From Platanthera guangdongensis (taxonomy: Eukaryota > Streptophyta > Magnoliopsida > Asparagales > Orchidaceae): a DNA stretch of 64,000 bases. The stretch lies in the NCBI GenBank assembly GCA_039583875.1, contig CM077162.1:171697220-171761219 (forward strand). Reading direction: 5' to 3'. The translations under genes and the position numbers were made by a program. The notes under the pieces were generated by a model. It was not told the DNA's origin. It did not search any database and saw nothing but the letters and a program-made list of their open reading frames with translations. Shown here one piece after another: positions 54,736 to 64,000 of the stretch (positions are counted from its first letter, which is position 1; each line of letters begins with the position of its first letter).

Positions 54736-57700
54736 CCGCTGGGCGCGTGTTCTGTTCGATTCCGGCGCTACCCACTCATTTCTGGCTAGGGCCTTCGTAG
54801 AGCGTTACCGTTTGGATCTCGATCGTGTTGGTGATGCGTTCTGTGTCAAGTTTCCTTCAGGCGAATCTGTAGTTTCGGATCAGGGTATTCGGAGTTGTCC
54901 GATTTTACTAGGCGATTTTCTCGCGATTGCTGATTTGAAGCTGTTAGATCTGGAAGACTTCGATGTGATCCTAGGCATGGACTGGTTGTCCAGATATGAT
55001 GCTGTGATCCAATGCAAGGGTAAACGCTGGGACTTCAGGATGGACAACGGTCAGCCCGAGAGTGTTTACGGTTATCCGTGCCAGGATTCTCCGACTATAT
55101 CGGCGGTATGTGCTCGGAAGCTTGTAGATTCCGGATGTTTTGCTTGTTTGGTTTCGGTTTTAGAAACCAAGGTTAGTTTGCCGTGTTTGGAGGAGATCCC
55201 GATGGTTCGTGATTATCCTGATGTATTTCCAGCTAATCTTCCTGGTCTCCCGCCTGATCGAGACGTGGAGTTTGTTATAGATTTGGAGCCGGGTACGCGT
55301 CCTATTGCCAAAGCGCCTTACCGAATGGCCCCACGCGAACTGGAGGAGTTGCGCATCCAGTTAGACGAGTTGCTTGAGAACGGATTTATAAGGCCGAGTT
55401 CTTCGCCTTGGGGTGCTCCCGTTTAGTTCGTCAAGAAAAAGGATGGATCGATGAGGTTGTGCATCGATTATAGAGAACTAAATAAGGTAACGATCAAGAA
55501 TAGGTATCCGTTGCCAAGGATAGATGATTTGTTTGATCAACTGCGAGGCAGCGCCGTGTTCTCTAAGATTGACCTTCGTTCGGGCTACCACCAGTTAAGG
55601 ATCCGTGAATCAGATATACCGCGGACTGCCTTCCATTCCCGATATGGACATTTTGAATTTTTGGTGATGTCGTTTGGTTTGACCAACGCACCTTCTGCTT
55701 TCATGGACATGATGAACAGAGTCTTCAAGGACTTTCTGGACAAGTTTGTGGTCGTATTTATAGACGATGTGTTGGTGTATTCACGCAATGTTGAGGAGCA
55801 TGACCAACATTTGCGTCTAGTTTTATCTGCCTTGAGGGACCATAAGTTGTTCGCCAAGCTAAGTAAATGCGAGTTCTGGTTGCCTCAGGTTTCTTTCCTG
55901 GGTCATGTGGTTAGCAAGAACGGAATCTCTGTCGACCCAGAAAAGATAGCCGCAGTTATGGAATGGACGAGGCCTGCCACACCCAAAGAAATAAGAAGCT
56001 TCCTAGGGTTGGCTGGCTACTATAGAAGATTTGTAGAAGGTTTCTCTACGTTATCTGCGCCATTGACCAAATTGACGCAGAAGAATGCAGCATTTGTGTG
56101 GAGCGATAAGTGCGAAGAAGCGTTCCAAGAGCTAAAGAACAGACTGTGCACTGCTCCGATATTGACATTGCCTACGGAAGGATTAGACTATGCCATTTAC
56201 GTGGACGCTTCCCACGTGGGTCTTGGTTGTGTGCTGATGCAAGAAGGAAAAGTGATTGCGTATGGGTCAAGACAACTTAAGATTCATGAAAGGAACTACC
56301 CTACGCATGACTTAGAATTCGCAGCAGTTATTTATGCATTGAAATTATGGAGACACTTGTTGTATGGCGCGCAGTGCAAGATTTATACAGATCATAAGAG
56401 TTTGAAGTACGTTTTCACTCAAAAGGAGTTGAACTTGCGCCAGCGCAGATGGTTAGAGTATGTGGCTGATTATGAAGTGGAGATCCTGTACCATCCGGGT
56501 AAGGCTAACGTGGTAGCCGACGCACTAAGCAGGAAGACAGGGAAAATCTTCAATCTCTCCACTGAGTTGTTGGTAGAAGAGTTCCTTTTAATGGATATTT
56601 CAGTTGGTAGATGTGACTCGCCAAACAGTTTGGAAGTGTCTGAGCCTTCATGGATTTCTCTTACGAGGCTTCATCAAAAGGACGATCCTGATCTACTGCA
56701 CCTTCATAATAGAACTGAGAAGGGGGAGCTGCCTGACTTTTCGATCGATGACGCGGGTACTCTAAAGTACCGCGGTAGATTTTGCGTCCCCAATTTTCGC
56801 GATATTCGAGATAAGTTCTGCAGTGAGGCACACGGTTCAAGTGTGGCCTACCATCCAGGGTCTACAAAAATGTATAAGGACTTGAAACAGATTGTCTGGT
56901 GGATTGGGATGAAGGGTGACATTGCAAGGTTTGTGTCGGAATGCTTTACGTGCAAAAGAGTTAAGGCTGATCATGGAAGGCCTGGTGGAAAATTAGCACC
57001 TTTAGAGATTCCAACTTGGAAGTGGGAGAGTATCTCAATGGATTTCATTACTGGTTTGCCGAGATCTCCCCGAGGGCATGACTCTGTTTGGGTGATTGTT
57101 GATAAATTAACAAAGTGTGCGCACTTCGTACCCTTTCAGATTGGTTACTCGATGAAAAAGATAGCGGAGCTATATTTGAATGAAGTTATCAGGTTACATG
57201 GAGTACCCGTAAGTATAGTATCAGATCGAGACTCCAGGTTTACGTCTCGTTTCTGGAAGAGTCTTCAAGAAGGATTGGGAACTGACTTGAGATATTCTAC
57301 CGCATATCATCCACAGACCAATGGTCAAACGGAGTGTGTTAATCAGATTGTGGAAGATATGATCCGTTGTTATATATTAGACCACGGAGGAGCGTGGGAT
57401 GAACGCTTGAGGTTGATGGAGTTCGCATACAATAACAGTTATCAAGAGAGTCTGCAAATGGCTCCTTTCGAAGCGCTATATGGAAGACGATGTAGAACTC
57501 CTCTATTTTGGGCTGAGGTTGGTGAGAGGCCGATGTTAGGTCCAGATGCCTTAGAAGAAATGGAAGTCTCTGTAAAGCTTATTCGAGAGAAGCTTCGGAT
57601 AGCGCAAGAGCAGTACGAGAAGAACGCCAATCGGCGTAGGTCCGTTTTGGAATTTTCTGTGGGGGACATGGTATTCCTTAAGGTATCCCCGATGGTTGGA

Positions 57701-58075
57701 GTGAAGAGGTTCGGTAAGAACCATAAGTTGGACCCGAGGTATGTGGGACCATTTGAAATTGTGGAGCGGATTGGTGTGTCAGCCTACAAGTTGAAATTGC
57801 CCGCAAATTTTCCTGGCGTGCACGATGTTTTTCACGTGAGCCAACTGCGGAGGTGTGTGCTAAGTGACAGACAAGTGCTGGATGCAGTGCCCCAGTTGGA
57901 GCCTAACCTTTCCTACGTGGAAGTTCCTATCCGTGTTTTGGATGTGCAAGATCGAGTGTTGCGGAAAAAGACAATACCGATGGTAAAGATTCTGTGGAGA
58001 AACCAAGACGTGGAGAGCGCGACTTGGGAGTTGGAGTCAGCCATGAGGGAGGCGCATCCTCATTTGTTCTCCTAG
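54736..58075 (+). pseudogene. pol: E7 pol: protease, RT, RNase H, integrase, chromodomain-like tail, one TAG
   Basis: The protease LFDSGATHSF is near 54750. An in-frame TAG (55424-55426) falls at the conserved start of the RT, between WGAPV and FVKKKDG, where E5 has Leu. It looks like a single-base change. After it the frame is open to 58075. Counted from [10 protein letters not shown] at 55451: RT catalytic FIDDVLVYS near 103-111, RNase [12 protein letters not shown] near 259, integrase zinc region H460-C502, integrase core D about 531, D592 and E628, and a chromodomain-like tail from about 827 ([17 protein letters not shown]...ESATWELE). All catalytic residues are present. One nonsense codon separates protease from RT. 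Confidence 0.92.
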
Positions 58076-58176
58076 CTATGCTCGGTAAGCATTCGATAAC
58101 CCTTAGTTATTTTTTTCTCTTTCCTTCTTTGGTAGAAGTGTTTTGTGCGTAAAGTTTCGGGACGAAACTTTCTTTT
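58076..58176 (+). other. E7 short 3' untranslated region
   Basis: About 100 bp between the pol stop and polypurine tract. It includes AAAGTTTCGGGACGAAACTTT, an inverted repeat (AAAGTTTCG / CGAAACTTT, 58151-58171), also seen as a conserved word upstream of the 3' LTR in many plant Gypsy elements. Confidence 0.65.
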
Positions 58177-58184
58177 AGGGGGAG
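58177..58184 (+). other. E7 polypurine tract
   Basis: AGGGGGAG a few bases before the 3' LTR TG at 58189. Confidence 0.8.
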
Positions 58185-58188
58185 TGAC

Positions 58189-60947
58189 TGTAACGCCCCC
58201 GATTTTTCCAGTGATTTATTTAATTTCTTATTTGACGTATTATGACGTCAGAGCGTTATGTTAGCGCGTGTTGGTCAGGTGACGTTGTTAGAGCGTGCTT
58301 TTAGCTCTTTAGGTTCCCTGCGTGGCTTGGTGATGCCTGGTAGCAAGATTCCCTAGCGAGCCGGAGTCTGTTTGGTGACTCGGTGGAGCCTCTTGGGGAA
58401 TGCTTGTGTTTTGGCTTCGGGAGTTTTTGCCCGAGTTTTGTTCGTCGGATTTTGTTACCGACTTTGTTGTTAGCGCGTTTTGCGTTCGTTAGGTTTGACC
58501 GGCCAGATTTTGGGATTTGCGTCGGGAGTGGAAAATTTTATATTAGGAAATTAGATCGGCTAATTTTAGACTTGCTCGTCAAGTTTCGTCGCGTTCCGAG
58601 CATTTTTGGAGCCTCGGCGCGCGATTGTAATTTGTATGTTTTCGCGTACGCCGTTAACTTTAGAAATTATTATCTCGAAAACGGTGCGTCGGAATTCGAT
58701 TTCGACTTCGCCGTTGGATTCGTAGCGTCGTCATTCGCCTACGGTGCGAATTTCGTTCGATTCGGCGCGCGTTTGGCCCTCCGTAACCATATAAAGTTAT
58801 CATGTTATAATAATTATGTATATTATTATATATATATATTTATATAAAGTATTTATATAAAAAAATAAAAATATATAAAAAAAAAAATGATGAAAGGGAT
58901 TCGTAGAGAATCGGTGAGAATGAATCTCACCGATTCTCACCGAATCGGTGAGATTCATTCTCACCGATCGGTTACAGCCTTTTGTTTTTTTATATGCTAT
59001 TATAATAAATGATATATTATTATTATTATTATTATTAATTATATATATATATATATATATAAGTTAAGAAGTAAAGCTCTTCTTCTTCCCCGAACAGCAG
59101 CAGCCCCCCCCCCCCCCCTGTGCGTTTTTTTTACGAGTGCGGTTCCGTTCGCGAAACTTCCGGCGGCCGCCACCGCCGATCCGGTGGACGGAATTTCGAT
59201 CCGATCGCGGCGTTGGAAAGCTCTCGGCGAGAGCTTCGAGATCGCGGTAAGTTTTTTTCGTTTCGGTGATCGTTTCGCCATAGATTTTTTCGGCCCTAAC
59301 CCCGGTTGTCCGTTTTTTTCGTAGATCTCGTCTCCGCGTGTCCCCTCTTGGACGGATCTACGTGGTGGAGTAGTTTGGGTGACGTTTTCAAGGTCGATTT
59401 GAGGCAAGTGGATTTCTCCCCTCTTGCGTGCCTGCATGAGTTGCATTTTTTTGTTGTATTATTCTTTTCTCCTTGTCGTAGAATAGGTAATATTGAAATG
59501 TTCGTAGTTTAGGGCTTGTAGTCGGCCCAAACTAGGAAGTTATCGGTTTTATTTTAGTTGTACTCGGCGGGTAGGGGGAAATAACTCGGCGGGTAGGGGA
59601 AAATAGTTCGGCGGGTAGAGGGAAATACTCGGCGGGTTTTGGTTGTAGAACTTGGTAGTTTCTAAGTGGTGTTGTCGGCTAGCTTTGGCGCCGAATCGTG
59701 GATCCTTAGCATGTGGTAGCTGGGTTTCTGAAGGAGTATGGTACTAGGGGAGTTCGAGCCGTGGCCACCACCATTCCCTCCTTTGGATATTTTTTTTGGG
59801 TTCCTGTAAGAGGTTGGAACTCTATGTGTGTGGACCCTGTGGCGGCCCCTTTAGTACTCTTGAGACACCTGGACCTGGTTGTTCGGTTGTGACTGTTCTT
59901 AGTCTCCGACACAGGTTTGGGATTTGTGCCAGTGCTAATGATTTACAAGTTTAGGACTGTTAATTCCTTCTTACTGTTCATTTGATTCATATTGGTTTCC
60001 TTCTGTCTCTGCAGGCTTGAGCGGAGTTTGGTACGTTTCTGTACTTGTTGCATTTCTCTCACTTTACTGATTATTACACCTGCATTTTGTCCTCTTTTGG
60101 ATTCTTTAGCTGAGTTTTTCGGCATTTACTCTTGCAGGGTTGGTAACCCTTTTTCTTTCTGTTCCTTTTATTCAATTATTATCTGATGCTTCTTTGCCAC
60201 TTGTTTCATTATTTCTTGCTGAGGTGTTCTTCTTTTGAATGCCTCAGGTTCAGGTCTGTAGCCGGCTGTGCGGCTAGTGTCAGGAGTTTCTCTGTGGACT
60301 GCGCTTTGGCAGTGTTTTCCTCGCTTGTCGAGGTAGTTCTTTAGCCTTGTAGTAGTACAGACATACATGCTCACCAGCGAGTTCGTGTCAGGTTGTTGAC
60401 GCTCGTTGGTGATTTTCCTTTATGATATTAAGTATTTGCTTAGCTGCTAGTTTACCTGTTTTGTGGTAGTTTCACTTGCTCTCTGGGAATGTTTTATGCT
60501 AGGTTGCTAGTTACTTTAAACCCTATAATAGAACTACTATATGTATTGCATGATCAGCATGTTTTATAAAAGCTCAAACTCTATTTTCCAATGCGTAAAA
60601 AAGATGGTTTTCCTTATAAATATTATAAATTGAAATCTAGGGTCTTGCACAGCGTAAGTTGTCCTCTTAGGACGCTTATGCGCTCTTTTAGGATGTTAAG
60701 CATAAATGAAGTATTTTTCCGCTACGTATAAAAATAGTTTTCAAACCGTGGACTATCTGATCCACTGAGCCGAGGGATACGGCCAATTAATTTAAAAATC
60801 AGTTTTCTATTCATTTCAACTTATGATTTGAAGGATTAGAGTGTTGCCTGAGCGTCAGCAGTTATCCCCTGCTTGACGTGGCATCACAGCTCGTTGTTTT
60901 CTCGTGCTCTGATTCATTATATAAATGAGAAAATGCGGGATGTGACA
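58189..60947 (+). repeat. E7 3' LTR (2759 bp)
   Basis: Same ends as the 5' LTR. Visible differences are a C15 run instead of C7 near 59104, small AT-tract changes and scattered substitutions. Confidence 0.95.
58910..58968. repeat. perfect inverted repeat in E7 3' LTR (27-bp arms, 5-nt spacer)
   Basis: Arms 58910-58936 and 58942-58968, identical to those in the 5' LTR. Confidence 0.95.
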
Positions 60948-61628
60948 GGTGTAGACCTTCCTACCTAAGCTGCGAACTGGCATTGGACCAAAGAGATCCA
61001 TATGCAAGAGGTATAAGCACCTCACAGCATCTTTGTTCTCAATGCTTTTAAAGGTGGATTTGGTCTGCTTGCCCTTTTGACAAGCTGAGCAAATGCCCTC
61101 TTTAACACACTTAACTTGAGGATCATTCCTCACTAACTCTTTGCTAAAGAGTTTGCAAATAGTCTTATAGTTAAGATGAGCTAGCCTCTTGTGCCACTTG
61201 ACACAATGAGAGACTGTCTCATCAGCTACAAGACAAACAGGAGAACCATTGTTCTCAATCATGATGTCTAGACAGTAGACATTCCTCTTTCTATATCCTA
61301 TCAAAATGATCTCTTGATCACTTGACCTCTTGATATGACAACCATTTTTAACAAATGAGATGTCATACCCTACATCACTTAACTGACTTATACTAATGAG
61401 GTTGTGTTTCAACCCTTTAACATAAGCCACTTGAGTAATGGTAACAAGGTTTGAAGAGATGTTACCAAACCCTTTGATGATTCCTTTTTCAGAACCACCA
61501 AAGGTCACTTTAGGACCATTTTTGATTGGAATGTAGTCCTTCAGTAGTCCCCTTGTTCCAGTCATATGTCTGGAACATCCACTATCCAAGTACCATGTTG
61601 GGGTATGGCCACTTGGATTCCCCTGCAA
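60948..61628 (-). pseudogene. pol: E2 pol, N-terminal part: protease and pre-integrase (cut by E7)
   Basis: The minus-strand frame has TWYLDSGCSRHMTG (protease), the pre-integrase zinc-binding region (CVKWHKRLAHLNY...ICSACQKGKQTKS) and the start of the integrase core (LDLFGPMPVRSLGRKVYT), where E7 enters. It continues in frame at 50052. It lies immediately after the gag TAA, in the same frame as gag. Confidence 0.92.
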
Positions 61629-63674
61629 AACAAATTAATGAACCTTAGAACCCAAAGTAAACTTGGGTCCTTGGTGATTGTTAGTTTGCAACTTGACATA
61701 GCTACCTACTGGCTTTCCATCAGGTAACTTGCTACTCAACTTGGCACTGGCATTGTGCCAACAATCCAAGGCAAAGTGGCCAACCTTGCCACATCACCAG
61801 CATTCAAACTTGTTGTACCTTTGCTTAGATACAACCTTTGCTGTCTTGACTACAGTAGGCTTGTTGAATGTTGGGGCTTTACCCTTGGACTTGAACTTGG
61901 ACTGTACAGTCCCTGCAGGTCTAACAAAACCTAGTCCAGCTTTGCCTTTTTGATGAACAAATTCATCAATTAATGGTAATACTGATTTAGGTTTTGAAAA
62001 CCTGGCAGCAAGTTCTTTTTCCTTCTGGAGATTGATCTCCAGTCTCTTAATTTGATCATTCTTAAATGTAATAGTACCCATCTGAATCACTGTAATGTGT
62101 TTCAGCCTGGCTACTTCATTCAGTTTTTGATCATACTGTTTTTCAAAATCTGTTGCAGCTGCCTTGAGATCAGCAATCTCCTTTGCCTGACTTTTGGCAA
62201 GGGACTTGCTTTTCTTATAGGCTTGCAACAGTACTTTATATTCATCTAAGAGCTGATGAATATCTCCCTCAGATTCAGAAACACTTCCATCACTTGATAA
62301 AGATGAATCTGACTCTGAACTAGAACTGAAATCTGAACTTTGAGTTGGACTTTGTACCTGACTAGGTCCTGGCTGCTCCAGGATTTTGGTACTTTCAGTC
62401 AATGCCATCAGTCCTTGGCACTGACACTCTTCTTGTTCATAGATTGATTCCATGATCTGCATAAACTCTTCTTCTTCTTCAGCAAATAGCCCTATGTAGG
62501 CTTCAGCATCTGTCTCAGTATCTGAAGAAGAAATGTCTGAAAGAGTCTTCTCATTCTTTGCAACAAAGGACTTCTCCTTCTTTCCTTTGAAGTGAGTCTT
62601 CTTTTTGTCACTGGATTCTTTTCTTCTCTCAGGACAATCTGCAATTACATGACCCTGTCTATTGCAGCAGTAACACACTATCTTAGACCCAGTTGCCTTG
62701 CTAGTCTTTGTCTTTTTCTTGTCCTTCTTTGAAGGCTTCTTCTCCTGATACTGTACTTCTTTCCCTTTGGAAAATGAAGGTCTGGACCTCCACTGTTTCT
62801 TCTTCAGGAATTTCTGAAAATGTCTGGTGAATGCAGCAAAGTCTTCATCACTTTCACTGCTTGTAGACTTTGTGCTAACAGATTCATCAGATTCTGATTC
62901 AACTACCTCTGGAGGTGGAGTTGATGACTTAGTCCTGCCCTTTCTAGGTACTTCTGACTTGAAGGCAACTGTCCTTTCCCTGTGCTCAGTCCTTGTTGAC
63001 TTTTCCTCCTCTTTTCTTACTGACAATTGCATCTCATAAGATAACAACTTGCCAAACAGTGTGGGAGGAGGAATTTCTCCCAACTTTGCCATTTCTCTGA
63101 TGGCACAGATCTTGGTGTCCCAGTCTTTGGTTAGGGATCTTAAGAATTTATCATTCAATTCATAGTTAGAGAACTCTCTTCCATAGGACATGAGTTCATT
63201 AACAATTCTATAAAACTTCTTGTAGCATTCAGTGATGCTATCTCCTCTTCCTTGCCTAAAGCTCTCATATTCTTGATTAAGCAAGGACTTCCTATCTTGT
63301 CTTACTTCTTCAGAACCTTCCATGTAGACAATGAGGGTATCCCACATTTCTTTTGTTGTTTTACAGTGAATAAGGTTCTGGAAGGTGGCATCATCAATTG
63401 CACTAACTATGATGTTCTGTGCCCTTTTGTCCATTGTAGCTAGGACAATCTCATCCTTGGTCATCTCAGAAAAATCCTTTGGAGTTCTCTGTGTAGCATC
63501 CAAGACTGAAATCTTCATGGGCACATAAGGCCCTTCTTTGACTGTGATGTAGATCCTAGGGTCAGAGGCCTCCATGAACAGCCTTACCCTTTCTTTCCAG
63601 ATTCCAAAAATCTCTTTTCTGCATATGGGTAACTTCATGGAACCCAACTCTTTGTGATTCTCATAAGAACCCAT
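61629..63674 (-). pseudogene. gag: E2 gag, stop in second zinc knuckle
   Basis: The ATG at 63674 begins MGSYENHKELGSMKLP. The gag domain occupies residues 1-210. A first knuckle CYCCNRQGHVIADC lies at about 334-347, then an acidic Ser/Glu-rich and coiled-coil section of nearly 280 residues, then the second knuckle near residue 624. There, TGA (61794-61796) stands where E1 has TGT, so the product is truncated inside that knuckle. The same frame continues to GSKVH and TAA (61635-61633), then to pol. Apart from this TGA the gag is intact, unlike E1. Confidence 0.88.
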
Positions 63675-63776
63675 GTTTCTTGAAGTTCTTGAATTTCTTG
63701 AATCTGTTTTCTGACTTAGACTGTTTCTGCCAAACAGGATCTCCTTAGACTGTTAGTCCTTGTTTTGAGGAACCTC

Positions 63777-63788
63777 CCTCTGATACCA
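63777..63788 (-). other. E2 primer binding site (initiator Met tRNA)
   Basis: The minus strand reads TGGTATCAGAGG, two bases from the LTR end (63791). Confidence 0.9.
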
Positions 63789-63790
63789 CT

Positions 63791-64000
63791 TGAAAGATAT
63801 GGTACCTAAACACCTAGAGGGGGGGTGAATAGGTGACCAAATCCTTTTTAAAACTTTGTTGGCAGCATAACAGTTTATAACACAGATTTCTGAATAAGTT
63901 CTCACAGCAAACACAGCAATTCACAACACAGCACAATCACAGCACAGAATACACAAGATTTTATAGTGGTTCCCCAATCTTTGGGTACATCCACTTTCCC
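63791..64000 (-). repeat. E2 5' LTR, first 210 bp in window
   Basis: Matches 41793-42005 except for the G run (7 versus 10). The rest is right of the window. Confidence 0.93.

Larger units (their letters stand above)
50053..60947 (+). mobile_element. E7: Ty3/Gypsy retrotransposon, Tekay/Del-like chromovirus with long LTRs
   Basis: LTRs of 2756 and 2759 bp (TGTAACGCCCCCGATT...GATGTGACA), primer binding site at 52811, a 700-bp leader with hairpins, one long gag-pol frame with two TAG codons, and a polypurine tract at 58177. Domain order protease, RT, RNase H, integrase, chromodomain-like tail makes it Gypsy. Very long LTRs and the tail favour Tekay/Del. The LTRs differ mainly in microsatellite and homopolymer lengths, so insertion is recent. 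Confidence 0.93.
41793..64000 (-). mobile_element. E2: Sirevirus-like Ty1/Copia retrotransposon, host of E7, right end outside window
   Basis: Same family and layout as E1: 3' LTR 41793-43899, polypurine tract, ORF3, palindrome array, pol, gag, primer binding site, and 210 bp of the 5' LTR from 63791. E7 splits the integrase region. Where comparable, the two LTRs are identical apart from the length of a G run, so E2 is a young insertion. Its genes carry few lesions: one stop in gag, one in ORF3, and the E7 insertion. Confidence 0.9.

Noticed and set aside
1..64000. tRNA genes near the TGGTATCAGAG sequences
   Set aside because: These are retrotransposon primer binding sites, isolated 10-12 nt matches without any cloverleaf around them.

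Overview
This window is intergenic DNA from a flowering plant, most likely a eudicot, although the species cannot be named from sequence alone. Almost all of it is nested LTR retrotransposons. Seven elements (E1-E7) can be delimited from TG...CA LTR ends, initiator-Met-tRNA-type primer binding sites, polypurine tracts and, for four of them, exact 5-bp target-site duplications (TSDs). The only probable host DNA is about 1.0 kb at 11066-12088 and 0.8 kb at 35376-36178. It carries a duplicated exon-like reading frame on the minus strand.

Layout: E1 (minus strand, Sirevirus-like Copia with an extra third ORF) covers 1-11065 and runs off the left edge. E3 (minus, Gypsy-type LTRs, gag only) occupies 12089-35375 in the host exon, with TSD CAGGA. 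E4 (plus, Copia) sits inside E3's 5' LTR at 16680-34083, with TSD CTCAC. E5 (minus, Gypsy chromovirus type, the most intact coding) sits inside E4's 3' LTR at 23496-32991, with TSD CCTGC. E6 (minus, decayed Gypsy related to E3 and E5) starts at 36179 and is cut at 41792 by E2. E2 (minus, same family as E1) runs from 41793 to the right edge. E2's integrase region is split by E7 (plus, Tekay/Del-like Gypsy with long LTRs) at 50053-60947, with TSD GGTGT. Insertion order is therefore E5 after E4 after E3, and E7 after E2 after E6.

E1 and E2 encode gag, protease-integrase-RT-RNase H and a third ORF of about 945 codons. This third ORF lies where Sireviruses carry their so-called env-like gene, but no membrane segment is visible in it. 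E4 has several in-frame stops and frameshifts. E5 has a long open pol and equal-length LTRs. E7 has two TAG codons in an otherwise open gag-pol. No tRNA, rRNA, CRISPR or microbial-type gene was seen.

The most interesting signals are non-coding. (1) The U3 of E1/E2 carries an array of the perfect palindrome GTGTCGACAC. A second array of the same palindrome lies between pol and ORF3, about 45 bp upstream of a TATAAATA box, as if ORF3 had its own LTR-style promoter. (2) Other families also carry dyad-symmetric modules upstream of a TATA-like box. Some of these modules are shared between Copia and Gypsy elements, and in E3/E5/E6 the inverted-repeat units vary by compensating changes. (3) The E7 leader between the primer binding site and gag has three hairpins with one identical 12-nt loop and stems that covary, a strong candidate for a structured RNA packaging or translation signal.
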